DNA of 64,000 bases from Macrothele yani (GCA_039090855.1 CM077012.1:143564541-143628540), one strand, 5' to 3'; shown: positions 21,895 through 32,539, counted from the first letter of the stretch. Notes: generated by a model not told the origin, from the letters alone. Made by a program: numbers and translations.

Positions 21895-22335
21895 TCGCAA
21901 TTCCACAACTCCAGGATATTCAAGACATTTACCAGAAAGATGGAGCGTCTCCGCACTGGCTTTTGGATGTACGCAGATCTTTAGACCACCATTCTCCAGG
22001 GCGTTGGATTGGACGTGGGGGTTCGACGGCATGGCCACTCCGTTCTCCTGATATTACCCCATGCGATTTTTTCTTTGGGGCTTTATTAAAGACAGTGTGT
22101 ACAAGAAAAAAGTTACATCTATCACTGAGCTCAAAGAACGCATTTCTCCTGGTTACACCTGACAGCCTGCGAGCAACCAACAGAGCACAGGTGGAGACCT
22201 GCTGACATTAAAAAAAAAACAAAAAATTTTTTTTCACAGTTAACATGTGTTTTGACATTAAAATTAAGTTAGGTATTGTAGTTGTTTTTTTTCAATAGCA
22301 TACTGAAGTTGTATACTTCATTTATGGGCACCATG
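21895..22335 (+). pseudogene. Mariner/IS630-superfamily transposase, C-terminal relic
   Basis: Only the C-terminal catalytic half is present. YQKDGASPHWLLDVRRSLD holds the second catalytic Asp (normally QDGAPPH), RWIGRGG follows, then SPDITPCDFFFG with the third Asp. After that the frame is damaged (LKTVCTRKKLHLSL). The N-terminal DNA-binding region and first Asp are absent. It directly adjoins the right arm of the fold-back element, so the fold-back may have inserted in, or deleted, the 5' half. Family assignment is good. Confidence 0.8.
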
Positions 22336-22369
22336 TATTTAGATACCCTCTGATGTATGATTTGAATCT

Positions 22370-24535
22370 GCAAAGCGAAAATACAGTTCACTAGAGGGAG
22401 TTTGGTCTGTATAAAATTTGTATTTTGAGCTCCTGCTTAAAATAGCGTATAGTTTTCCCACAAGGGAATGTATATGTATATCTTCTTTTTGTCGATATCT
22501 CTGCTTCCAAGAGTCAGATTTGAAGAATTCTTTCTTTGTTGGAGGGCATTTTCAGTGCGAAATGTTTCGCATATAGTTTCAAAATTTTCAAGTAATGCAT
22601 ATAAATTATCCGCTACGGGCGTAAAGGTTAATCGCAACTCCGATTTGAAAAATTCTTCCTGCGTCGGATCAACAGCTCCTCATGAGAAATGTTTTGTATA
22701 TAATTTCTAATTTTTGATAATGGTTTGGCCACCAGGGGGCGGTAAGTGCCTATGGCTTCCAATGTTTTTGCAGCAAAATCTAAGCTTCTGAAAACTTGAT
22801 TAAAAAAATTCTTTCATGGACAGATACTGGCCACCGCAGACAATCTTTTCAGAATACTTTCTTCTTAAAATTATGCTCAGTATTTCCGCCAAGGGCTTAG
22901 ATGCATATCTTATTTTTGTCGATATCTCTGCTTGTAATAGTTCGATTTGAAAAATTCTTTTTTTGTTGGAGTTAGTTTTCAGTGCGAAATGCCTCTCATA
23001 TAATTTCAAATTTTTCTTAACACAATTGTGTCACTAGTGGGTGTAAGTAAATGCTTAATCTGTTTTTCTCAATATCTCAGCTTCTACATATGCGATTTAA
23101 AAATTCTTCTCTGGATGCCATTCACCTTGTGGAACATTTTAGGTTAATATTTAAGGAGTTTTATAGTTCACAGTTCAGTCAGTTCTGTCTCTAGATGGTG
23201 TTTATTGCTCCTGTTTGCAGCTGTATCTCTTCTTCTAAAAACTAAATTAAATTTTATTTTTTTTACTGTATGCCATTTGCTACAATAGAGATGTGGAGCA
23301 TTATCTTCATTAAATAATGCACAGATTTCCTGCTAGAGGGCGTAAAGGTCAACTTTTTCTTGCTATCTCTGCTTCCGGGAGATGTATTTGAAAAGTTTTT
23401 TTCTTAGCATAGCTATTTCCATGAATATATTTTGCCTATTTTCAACTATTCCATAATGCAAAATTCTTCCGCTAGAAGGTGTAGAGATATATCATGTGAC
23501 CTTATATATATATAAAATATCTCTGTACTTGAAAACAGTTTTAAATTGTGCAATATTTTTATAACCTCGTGTTGCGCCGCATATACCTAGTTCTATAAAA
23601 TAGCTTTCAGGAATTTCAGTCTCTACTTGCAATCACCCCTGTAATAGACTTTCCGCTAGGAGCGTAAATGTAAATTGCGTTTCCCCTGATATCTCTGCTT
23701 CTAAAACTCAGATTTCAAAAATTCTTTCAGCACCGGATATAGCTCCTGATGGGAAATCTTTTGCATATAATTTCTAATTTTTGGTAAAAAATGGTTTGGC
23801 CACCAGGGAGCGTAAGTCTTAATTTCCGCTTCTGATGAATTTGCAGAAAAATTTGAGCTTCTAAAATTTCGATTGAAAACAAATTCGTTTGTGGATCTGT
23901 ACTACTCACGTCGACAAACCTTTTAGGAATATTTTCTTCTCAAAATAATGCATCGTTTCTACGCCAGGGGGCGCAGATGTGTTATTTTTGTCAGTATCTC
24001 TCCTCCTAGGATCCCGATTTGAAAAATTATTTCTTTGTCGGATAGTATATCCGATGCAAAATGTTTTTGATATAAATTCAAAATTTTCAAGTAAATCATT
24101 GACTTTTTGCCGAGGGCGCAAAGGTAAATTGCGTTTTCTCTGATATTTCTTTTTCTAAAACTCCGATTTGAAAAATTCTTCCTGTATTGCATACAGCTCC
24201 TGACGGAAAATTTTTCATATAATTTCTGATATTTGATAAAGAATGGTTTAGCCACCAGCGGCATACGTGTTAATTTCTGCTTCTGATGTACTTGCTTGCA
24301 GCAAAATCTGAGCTCCTAAAACTCGACTAAATTTTGTTTTCTTGGACCGGTACAGCTCACATCAAAGGAAAGAACCTTTGAGAATACTTTCTTCTTAAAA
24401 TAATGCATGATTTTCCCGCCAGGTAGCATAGATGCGCATCTTATATTTGTCGATATCTCTGCTTCGAAGAGTCAGATTTGAAAAATTCTTTGTTGGAGAG
24501 CGTTTCCGCTGCGAAATGTTTCTCCATAGTTCGCA
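22370..24535 (+). repeat. Modular ~150-bp satellite element, truncated copy
   Basis: About 14 degenerate monomers spaced mainly 140-170 bp. They share GATATCTCTGCTTCTAAAAC, GATTTGAAAAATTCTT and a GC-rich core. Cores include CCACCAGGGGGCG (22731), CTAGAGGGCG (23334), CCGCTAGGAGCG (23652), CCACCAGGGAGCG (23801), CGCCAGGGGGCGC (23962) and CCACCAGCGGC (24253). From about 23650 the monomers cycle in a three-type order (types 1-2-3-1-2-3), a ~450-bp higher-order unit. Both ends stop inside monomers, so the entry and exit modules are lost. Confidence 0.85.
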
Positions 24536-24731
24536 CGGCCCTTGAAAGTCCTTCAAAAGTACTTAATTTTTTTTTCAGCGAAAAAAAGATGCTGATCCTT
24601 GAAAAGGCCTTAATTTTTAAGTCCCTCTGTTTTTTTGTTTTTTTTTAATTACGATCATATGTAAATGCAGTTTTTCCTGCTTCGTTGAAGATTGTGCGAT
24701 GTATGTTTGCATGACCCAACAAACAGGAGTG

Positions 24732-24831
24732 AATGACGGAAGCAGCTCCGGTGGCGCAGTGGTCTAAGCGATGACCTCTGATCATTCGCCCGGTGGTCGT
24801 TAAAGCTTCATTCAACAACAACAATGACGGA
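24732..24831 (+). mobile_element. Family-1 SINE, internally deleted
   Basis: Head GCTCCGGTGGCGCAGTGG through CTGATCATTCGCCC joins directly to the last bases GGTGGTCGTTAAAG. The B-box and the whole body are gone. The target duplication AATGACGGA is still visible at 24732-24740 and 24823-24831, so the deletion happened within an inserted copy or in its RNA. Confidence 0.85.
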
Positions 24832-25084
24832 GCAGCGCCAACAGCCCTGGCCGATGGATTCATTCTGCGCACGCTGTTGGAACTTGGACTGCAGTCGCTA
24901 GCGACTGTTTGTATGAATGACTCATGAACTGTGGTTCTGATTTTGATTCACGTGAAAAGGAACGAAGTGCGAAATAAAGAATAGACAGGATTGGACACTA
25001 GATGCGAAGTGAGCAAAATGTTCGTGATTTGTAATGCTTCTGTGCTAGTGTATCTTCGAGGTTATTTGTGCATTCGTCTATAAA

Positions 25085-25435
25085 GGAATAAAGATGGAAT
25101 TATTTTTACAAAACTTTCGAAAGCGGAAGGTCGACGGAGTTCAGATTTTTTCTGTAATCGTAATTTCTTCTCGCGATGTTGCCTCTGTCCAGTATTATTG
25201 TTAAATAAATTTTACTGCATAAATATTTGTATTTCAGCTTGAAAACAGGGGGGGGGGGATTTTCAAAGCTGGAAGTCTGACAGAGCAAAGAATTCTCCCG
25301 TAATCGCCCTCACCCGCGCAATATGATCTCACTCTCCTGCGTTGTTAAATATTTAAATATCCCCCATTCCCTAAGTTTTTGCATTCAAGCTTGATAAAGG
25401 AGGGGAAAATTCCCCAAAACGGAAGTGACGAGGTT
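25085..25435 (+). repeat. ~310-bp repeat family C, copy 1
   Basis: Contains GTAATCGTAATTTCTTCTCG, CGATGTTGCCTCTGTCCAGT, ATAAATATTTGTATTTCAGC and a G-run, all shared with 32540-33300 and 45045-45360. No coding capacity was seen. Confidence 0.75.
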
Positions 25436-25585
25436 GAAATATTTGTAAAAATTGATGGATGGTCAAAAGTATTAATAGACCGTATGCATATGACGTCACA
25501 GCAAGGTAAACCATCCTAGCAGAGCCCTGGTGATCAGCTGGTGTACAAAACACTGCTTGGATTTGCATTGTGGAGCGTTAAGAAA

Positions 25586-25807
25586 ATGGTGTTATGTGCT
25601 GTTTTTGACTGCGGTAACCGAAGTGGGAGAGATAATAATGTGTCCTATTATAGATTAACATCTGAGTGAACGAAGTGGAATCAGAATTATAAAAAAATTT
25701 ATTCAGAAGCGCCAAAATTTGTGGTTATCACGTATCAGCAGAGTTGGCATTGATGACCGGAAACGAAGGAACATTAGAGTGTGTAGTTTATTTACATTTT
25801 GTAACAG
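25586..25807 (+). pseudogene. THAP zinc-finger domain exon, degenerate
   Basis: ATG at 25586 opens MVLCAVFDCGNRSGRDNNVS and YYRLTSE, the typical start of a THAP domain (Cys-x4-Cys pair), then hits a stop (TGA). In a shifted frame IQKRQNLWLSRISR and RRNIRVCS follow. After a further small indel, HFVTG ends exactly at a consensus splice donor (CAG/GTATGT at 25807/25808). Cys, Cys, Cys and His zinc ligands are all identifiable. THAP domains bind DNA and occur in P-element-type transposases and in many domesticated host proteins; which one this is cannot be told. The upstream sequence holds a TGACGTCA at 25491-25498. At least two frame breaks make it a pseudogene, unless sequencing errors are involved. 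Confidence 0.7.
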
Positions 25808-27115
25808 GTATGTTCATAAATTTACTGATGCGTTATCTACAAAAACCCTGTGAAGATCTTTAGACTGGAATTAACCTTTTTATTATGAATGACTTGCACG
25901 ATTTCATTTGCTCGGGAGTGAAGGCGTTAGTGGAAAAAACGAAATGATTAACAATATCGCCGTGTTCTATTCGTGGTAAGACCTCAATATTGTTCAGGAA
26001 AAATCAGTATGGAATTACATATGGATCGCCACAATTGCCCAATAACTTTAATTTATCAAAATAAAACTATTTTTGAAAGCTAGATAACCCACTTATGTAG
26101 CCCATGTAATGCATCTTTGATCTCACTTGTACACCAGTTGTTCTGCAAGAAAGCAGCAGACGAAAAAGTGACGCGAATCGCGCTTGCATACGGTCTATAT
26201 TCTCAAAGTTACGCCATTTATCTAAAATAGTTAGAAGCTTTGATATCATGCACTCATTCATGGTTCTCAGACAAAGTTCTTTCAGCACGATGGATGAAAT
26301 TATTATCGGAGGGCATAAAAAAAAAAGGGGGAAAGAAAGAAAAAGCGACGATGGAAAAACAAAGACAAACTGACAGTCTGCATTCTTGCTGTGTGTTTTG
26401 ATTTTTCACTCATATAACATTTTTTTTTTCCTTCTATGGTCTCATCTTGTCATAAATTGCAATGTTAGAGGCAGTAAACGAAAGTGACGAAGCTGAAAAA
26501 TTTGTAAAAATTGATGCATGGTGTTCAAAAGTACTTATATTTTCAAAGTTACATTATTCATCTTTTATCTAAAATAGTGAAAACTGTCATGCATTCATGA
26601 TGTATATAAAATTGTCATCCAAGGGCATTAAAAAAAAACTATAATAAAGAACAGGGAAGGGAAACAAAGATATCAGCAAATGAAAATTTTAGTGTAGTAT
26701 TGAAACACCACAGGTTTGAGGCTAAAATTGAACAACATTAATATTTTAGTTTATGGTTTTTTAAATAATTATTTTAAACACAGAAAAACTAGTTTAGTTA
26801 CTGTGGCATATGCAGAGATTTTCACTGCATATTTGTTAATATAATTATGTTCTGTTTTGTGGTAAATGGCGTTCGTGCAAAAGTTTTACTGATGCACATT
26901 TTCCAAAGTTGGCAAATATGCTTTGTTCTAGTGCCGAACAAGACATTGGTTATATAGCCCCACAATTTTTCATGGTGGTCGCTAACTTCCCTTCCCCATA
27001 AAAAACAATAACTACTACTCCCTACGTGATTGATGGTCATCTGCATCTTTTCCGGTTCTTTGGTATCCATTCGAGTATTTCAGTGCTCAGCGGTGTCGGT
27101 TCTTCTAAGTGTTGT
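25808..27115. other. Non-coding, partly internally repeated
   Basis: Segments recur: AAGTGACGAGGTTGAAATAT with TTGTAAAAATTGATG (25418-25470) recurs near 26488, and CAAAGTTACGCCATT with TATCTAAAATAGT (26210) recurs near 26538. These may be parts of one old element linked to the THAP relic. A weak SINE tail-like segment lies at about 26950-27010. Confidence 0.45.
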
Positions 27116-27119
27116 CATT

Positions 27120-27300
27120 TTCCTGAACAATGAGTTCCTTTTTGTATCTTTCTTGGTAACGCCTAGCATGCACTTCTCATGCTTATTTGAGTAGTCTGCA
27201 GACTTTTTTTTTTAACATCTGTGTTTTTCTTTATAAGAACTGGAAGGATGCATCAATGAAACGCTTTTCTGTTAAGGCATAACTAGACTAAGAAACCCGT
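27120..27300 (-). mobile_element. RTE-type LINE fragment, very diverged
   Basis: The plus-strand order CTTGGTAACGCCTAGCATGC, AGTCTGCAGAC, ACTGGAAGGATGCATCAATG and AAGGCATAAC matches, base by base with gaps, 46345-46495, where it encodes the RTE-type LINE C-terminal region. No open frame remains. Confidence 0.65.
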
Positions 27301-27419
27301 CGGAATCGTAGGTGAGTTTTTTTGTTGTTTTTTTTTTTTTAAGAGAAAACTCATATGAAACAAATGTAAACTTTATTTGATTGACAAATTCATTCAACCA
27401 CTTCAGTAAAGACAATAGT

Positions 27420-27649
27420 CCAGGTTCGTGATTTTTCCTTTTTTCTTGACTGAAGGTTTAACGACCACCGTGAGCAACTCAATGAGCTATAAGCAGTCGC
27501 CCGTCCCTAATTTATGGTCACTGGTTCCAGGGAAGGGAGAGAGCCAGTGCCGTAAGACAAACACAACATCCATAACTCCCCGGACCCTTAATGAACGAAC
27601 ATAAGCCAGCGCTTGGACCACTGCGCCACCGGGGCGGCCAGGTTCCTGA
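27420..27649 (-). mobile_element. Family-1 SINE, minus orientation
   Basis: The complement of 27432-27637 reads as SINE head (GCCGCCCCGGTGGCGCAGTG) to tail (GTGGTCGTTAAACCTTC). A 12-bp target duplication, CCAGGTTCGTGA at 27420-27431 and CCAGGTTCCTGA at 27638-27649, has one mismatch. The B-box region is eroded. Confidence 0.9.
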
Positions 27650-28010
27650 TGAGCATCACGACTGCACCCTTTTTCAGTCGTAAAATGTGCGGGGAGTTCC
27701 ACTCATCTCGATCGTGTGCGAAAATTCAACTGGATAGCGCACTCTTTCACTCTCATCTTCAGTCACAACTGTGCTTGTAAATGTTGTTGGAATGAGATTC
27801 GCGTTGCGAATACTCTTCATTCTCTCTTGTCTGAGACATATAGTTGCGACCCATTGATCACTCGCGCCTTCCTATAATAAGGCTCTTACGTTTTCCTTTT
27901 TTTTTTCTTTTTCTGCGGTAGAGACGCTCTGTTAAGATTAAGTATGCTATAAAGTATTTACTTACTTTAGGACTGGTCATAGAACATCATGCACACACCA
28001 AGGCTGACAC

Positions 28011-28265
28011 TGAACTGACAGCCTGATGTAGAAAAGGGTCGCACGCTTCTCCCATAGACTTTACATTACCGCCACGCCTGAACCGTTGCTCCAATCTCAG
28101 TTTTCTTTTCGACTGGCGCATATACATAAGACCTTTATTTTGATACCTGAACCACATTTTTACGTTCAGCCGTTTTCTTAAAACAGGTTTCACAGTAAAA
28201 AACCTTATAGAATGAAGATATAGATGGCGCAACTCTATATGCACATTCTAAATATTTTCACTAAC
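28011..28265 (+). repeat. Unnamed repeat, copy 1 (retains Helitron empty site)
   Basis: Includes CATAGACTTTACATTACCGC, CGCCTGAACCGTTGC, GACCTTTATTTTGATACCTG, TTTTACGTTCAGCCGTTTTC and ACAGTAAAAAACCTTATAGA. The second copy is at 28490-28701 and continues after 30125. Family not recognised. Confidence 0.8.
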
Positions 28266-29526
28266 AATGGTCAACGGAATGTTTATTTATATCTTTACAT
28301 AATGAAAACGTCTTACTTACGTGAATAAACTGGATCGAATGAATATTAAATTGTATATATACGGTACATAACACAGTCCAACGGCATAACTCAATCAGGT
28401 TTTCGAGAGTGTTCGCTGTTCCGATAAGAACTTTGATACGAATGCTTGCTAGCGTTGCTTTGAGCAACGGTTCGCTCGGAAAAGAGAAGACTTCACCATC
28501 GCGCGAGTCAACCGCATGCTTCTCGCATAGACTTTACATGGGAACTTTTTCGCCCCACAACGCCTGAACCGTTGCCCCATTCTCGTTTTTTTCTTCGACT
28601 GGCACATCTACATTGTAAGACCTTTATTTTGATACCTCAACCATATCTTTACGTTCAGCCGTTCTCTCAAAAGAGGACTCACAGTAAAAAACCTTATAGA
28701 ATCTTCAATATATAAAACACAAAACGTCTGTTTGTCTGAAGCAGCAAAAACTCTCGAACGCCGAACTGTGGCATCGTGAAATTTGCATAGCTTATACTGG
28801 AATTTCTTGGTCAACGCAACTATTTTAAGATCTCTACGTTGTTCCGTTTTCGAGGTATGAATTAATAAGCTAATCAATAAAGTCAGCGTCGTTTGCTACG
28901 TCATCCTGTTCCAAATCTGAAAGCACGTGACTGCATTCATCGCCGCCGCACATCCACAGGTGTTTCTATTATTTAAGAACTGTGCATTAAAAAAAATGCG
29001 AAATCTTAACGAAACGGGCTGAAATTTTTATCAACGCTATGAATTGGTAGTAAGAGAAATCCTTAAAAAAATCATCGGAATCCGGTCAAAACTTTTTAAA
29101 ATAAACATGGAATTTTTAATTCATCGGTAAACAAATATATATACGCAGAAACGGTTAATACAATTTTGACGGCTTATTAAAAAAGTTATTTACCGATTCA
29201 GGGCGAATTTTGGAGGTCATGTTCTTATTAACGATTTATGGTGTTCATTAAAATTTCGGCCAGTTTCATAAAATATTCGCAAAGATGCGTTTTTAACTTT
29301 TTTATACCAGAGATTCGCCCCTCAAAGACTTCTGAAACCGAAAGCACGTGATGCATTTGATCGTAGATAACAAATTGTTAACGAATTTTGTTCAGTCAGT
29401 GTTCTAAAGCTATCTCCTGGACGCTTGTTAAACAATTCGTAACGCTTTTGGTCCGTTTCATTCTACAGATTCCATACATTCTGTACATTTCGTTGCTTCA
29501 ATTCTCGACAAATATTTGTGACAGCA

Positions 29527-29760
29527 ATGCCCAAAAGGAAGAGACCAATTTTTAATCAAACACGAATCAACACAAAACGCCAAAAGATATCACGAACCAA
29601 AGCAATCTGAAGAGGAAGGATCACAAACACGTGAAGCGGACAAAACTCAACAAGGTGTTCGACGAAGCAACACAACTTCTGACTAAACAGGAGCACGACT
29701 TGCTGAACAAAGATTTCGAACTGCTGCAAGATGAAGCAATGAGACTTCGTTCACGCCGAA
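29527..29760 (+). pseudogene. Helitron Rep-helicase N-terminal fragment
   Basis: ATG at 29527 gives MPKRKRPIFNQTRINTKRQK, then ISRTKA; after a frameshift the sequence reads EEEGSQTREADKTQQGVRRS. This Arg/Lys/Glu-rich start is typical of animal Helitron proteins. Stops and shifts follow, and the zinc finger, Rep nuclease and most helicase motifs are missing. Confidence 0.75.
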
Positions 29761-29969
29761 CGTCTGATCGCCAACGAGCATTTGCAATCACCATTAATAA
29801 ATCGCAGTGACAATCGCTTAAAGTTACGGGCTTGGATTTGACCGATGAATGCTTCTTACATGGACAGCTGTATGTTGGAATGTCAAGAGCAAAGGATCCA
29901 ACAAAATAATATATTGTCGCCGATGAAGGAGAAGCCAAAAATATTGTGTACGGCCAAGTGCTGAAATAA
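29761..29969 (+). pseudogene. Helitron helicase C-terminal fragment
   Basis: RQRAFAITINKSQ, stop, QSLKVTGLDLTDECFLHGQL, then YVGMSRAKDPTK, stop, YIVADEGEAKNIVYGQVLK with a terminal TAA at 29967-29969. This is the last helicase (PIF1-like) motif block, where TINKSQGQS and YVGMSR are helicase signature segments. Two in-frame stops (TGA at 29808-29810 replacing Gly; TAA near 29906) disable it. It is joined to the N-terminal fragment with all intervening domains deleted. Confidence 0.88.
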
Positions 29970-30189
29970 TCATACTGTAAATAAATAATTTGTAATGACC
30001 GAATTTGTGAATTCAGTTTTTTTCTTTCATGCAAGCATCAATTCCCCCCCTATTTTTTCAGTGACATAAGGGAAAATGAAATTAATAAGCCTAAATCCCG
30101 GGCCAAGCCGGGTAGTAAAGCTAGTTAATACATAGATGGTACATTGCTCATCAAAGTTTTACTAAATGCACTTCAGCCAAATTTTGTAT

Positions 30190-30415
30190 GTATATTACTT
30201 TCTCCCTCGATGTGACTCTCGTATGATATCTACTTGTTCGCTAAGATAAGACGTAGGCATCAGTTCTAAATTTGCCGCATCAGTCTCCGAATTTTCAGTT
30301 TTTGTAAAAACATTGTACACCAGCTTTGTTTCTGTAAGTTCATCTTTAACCTCACTGGTTTAGCGTTGTCAGTAAGTTCCTACCTCTGAGGAACTTACTG
30401 ACAAAACTAAAACTA
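30190..30415 (-). mobile_element. RTE-type LINE fragment ending in a hairpin
   Basis: GTATGATATCTACTTGTTCG through TTGTACACCAGCTTTG and AAGTTCATCTTTAACCTCAC aligns with 46585-46745 (RTE LINE, minus). The match stops at GTCAGTAAGTTCC, which is immediately repeated in inverted form (GGAACTTACTGAC) after a 9-nt loop. Confidence 0.7.
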
Positions 30416-30599
30416 CAGCTCTGAGGGAGTACTTGCAAAAATTACTATCTCCAGGAGAATGAAGGAAGGTGGGTTAAACTTTCACTATTAATTTGTATCC
30501 CCATGTCTTCCCATTTTGATGATTGAAGATGTTCTGCAATGTGACAGTAAGATGGATACGTAAACTAAAATATGAATATTTGTAATTTTTCATACAGCA

Positions 30600-31223
30600 G
30601 TGAGGGAAAGTTTGCGCTGAACTGCGCCAACTTCATTATCTTGCGCCAAACTGCTACAAATTACCAAAAAATTATTTGCACCCAACTGCGCCGAAACGGC
30701 AATCCACTGAAAAACTGCTAAGCGAAAAAAATGTTTTCACGGCAAAAAATGTCGTTTTAAACGGCGAATCAAATGACGCTTTTTTTAAGGTATACGCCTA
30801 ATTTGGTTAAATGTATCACGACGCTTAATCAACACGTACCGTCAATCTTAATTCGTTGTTTTTTCGGCATAAGGGACGAATAGTTTTCGCGATGTTGGTG
30901 GAGCTTACGGAGGAAGAGTTTTGTTGTACTCGTGTGGTATGCAGATGAAACGATGCTGTACGTTATGAAATCTTGATGAAGATTGTTTACCGATGGTTTG
31001 GTGCTCTTTCGGAGTGTTGTGCAATTGAGATTGTTTATATGTCGTTCCCTGCTCTTTGGGATGGCGCAGTTTATTTCGTTCCGGGCGAGGTGCGCGATTA
31101 CGTACTTACAGCGTAAGGTCAGTCGTTAGCTATTTCGTTGATGCGGGTAGGACGACTAAAAATAGCTCCCCCGTGGCAGGATACGGTGGTTCAGTTTCTA
31201 AAGGATTCATAAGTATAATCAGA
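30600..31223. other. Unassigned; tandem TGCGCCAAACTG-like motifs
   Basis: Around 30618-30700, GCGCTGAACTGCGCC, TTGCGCCAAACTGC and CCAACTGCGCCGAAACGGC recur irregularly. No coding family was recognised; the 145-codon frame at 31056 merges into the SINE. Confidence 0.4.
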
Positions 31224-31577
31224 AATGCCAACTTTTACGGATTTTCCGTTTTACGGATTTTTCGGTCCAACTTTTACGGATTTTTCGGTGGATTTTCACT
31301 CCATCTTACGGGTTTTAACCGCCCGGCGGTGCAGTGGTCTAAGCAATGGCTTCTGATCATTCGTCCGGAAGGGATCAGGGTTCGAATCCCGGTAAGGCAT
31401 AGACGTTGTATATGTCTTACAGCACTGTCTCTCTCCCTTCCTTGGAACCAGTGGCCCAAAATTAGGGACTGGCGACTGCTTATAGCCCAATGAGTTGCTC
31501 ACGGTAGTTCGTTAAACCTCCAATCAATCTTACGGTTTTACGGAAGTCACCCAAAAAAATACGGAAAAGCCCATGCA
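31224..31577. repeat. TCCGTAG-rich repeat family D, copy 1 (SINE-split)
   Basis: TGCCAACTTTTACGGATTTT, TCCGTTTTACGGATTTTTCG and further TTACGG motifs continue after the SINE (TTACGGTTTTACGGAAG). Related motif clusters occur at 44911 and 48771. It is probably a MITE or other short DNA element. Confidence 0.5.
31303..31540 (+). mobile_element. Family-1 SINE inside repeat family D
   Basis: SINE body 31318-31526: GCCCGGCGGTGCAGTGGTC head, B-box GGGTTCGAATCCC, tail GTTAAACCTCCAATCA. Imperfect target duplication ATCTTACGGGTTTTA / ATCTTACGGTTTTA at 31303-31317 and 31527-31540. It is moderately diverged and lacks a long A-run. Confidence 0.9.
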
Positions 31578-31832
31578 AGATGCATGCACGCAATTTTCTG
31601 TTTTTTTAAGTCTTTTTTTTGGTCCAAAAAACGCACTTTACAGATAGTCCCTATACACCTTCGATGTTCTGACTTCCGCCGCCAGCGGAGGCGGAGTTTT
31701 GTCACGTGATTCCCCGTACAGCCATTTGAGAGTGCCGTGCGCAAAAGCCGAGAGGGAGCTCAGCGCCTTTTGCGAACTCTTTACATTGATTACATGTGGC
31801 TTTCTGCCTGTGAAAATTTCGGTGCAAACGTT

Positions 31833-32198
31833 TTAACCCTTTCCACTCGACTGTCGGGTGACACCCGACATTACGAAATCGCCGATGACGCCTCTATAGC
31901 TCGCATGTCGGCTCTCGCGAGACATTTTTTCGTCGAATAGGTCGGGTGTCACCCGCCACGCCGGTGCCGTACCTATAGCTCGTATGTCGGGGCTCGCTAG
32001 GATTTTCTTTTTCGCCGAATAGGTCGGGTGTCATCCGCCACTCCTCTATGACGCCTCTATAGCTCGTTTGTCAGGGCTTGCGAAACATTTCTTTTTCGCC
32101 GAATATCTCGCGTGTCGAATGCCACCCTCCATGCCGATGACGCCTCTATTGCTCGCAGGAAGACATGAGTGCAATAGAAAGTGGACAGGCACTATTAA
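31833..32198. mobile_element. piggyBac-like MITE with internal ~80-89-bp tandem repeats
   Basis: TTAA at 31833-31836 precedes CCCTTTCCACTCGACTGTCG, a piggyBac-style terminus. A second TTAA lies at 32195-32198 after AGAAAGTGGACAGG, a weak inverted match to the left end. Inside are four degenerate repeats marked by CTATAGCTCG (31894, 31973, 32057) and CTATTGCTCG (32146), with GGTCGGGTGTCACCCGCC or GTCGGGTGACACCCGAC palindromes. It is GC-richer than the flanks and has no ORF. The left end is convincing; the right end is inferred. Confidence 0.55.
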
Positions 32199-32539
32199 AA
32201 AAAAACGAACGTTGCTATCTTAAAAAAATTAGAAAAAATAGAAGTGAGCAATTAAAGCTTGAGAAAAGCAGCCAAAAATAAACATTTTTTGTAAAATAAA
32301 TGATTAATAATAGAATTCTGCTATGGTTACAAATTTTTTGATCTATTTTAAAACTAAAATCGTTGCATATGTGTAGTTTGTTCTCTCTACTAATATTTTA
32401 CCTGTTCCGAAAAATGTTTTCTTACACCAAAAATGTATTTTATCTGCTCCAAAAATGTATTTCACCTGGTCCAAAAATGTATTTTACCTGCTCCAAAAAT
32501 GATTTTGCAACTTTCCATCACTGCATACAGTCTGCATAC

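Larger units (their letters stand above)
28702..30124 (+). mobile_element. Non-autonomous Helitron, both termini present
   Basis: A rolling-circle transposon of 1,423 bp. The 5' end is TCTTCAATATATAAAACACA (starts TC). The 3' end has a hairpin CCCGGGCCAAGCCGGG at about 30097-30112, followed by AGTAAAGCTAG, i.e. terminal CTAG at 30121-30124. It sits between A (28701) and T (30125), the classic A/T site with no target duplication. Internally it keeps only the first and last coding parts of the Rep-helicase protein, so it needs enzymes from a full element. The termini, insertion site and coding scraps agree. Confidence 0.93.
28490..30165 (+). repeat. Unnamed repeat, copy 2, split by a Helitron
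   Basis: The left part is 28490-28701 and the right part resumes at 30125 (TTAATACATAGATGG). Compared with copy 1, ACCTTATAGAA then TGAAGATATAGATGG becomes ACCTTATAGAA, Helitron, TTAATACATAGATGG. It therefore shows the host sequence on both sides of the insertion. Confidence 0.75.

Noticed and set aside
21470..21984. Overlapping ORFs on both strands sharing FKFSDVI and FTCETV
   Set aside because: They mirror each other because the DNA is an inverted repeat.
22800..24264. Several 60-100-codon minus-strand ORFs rich in Lys/Phe/Ile
   Set aside because: They arise from the satellite monomers, differ between copies and show no conserved protein.
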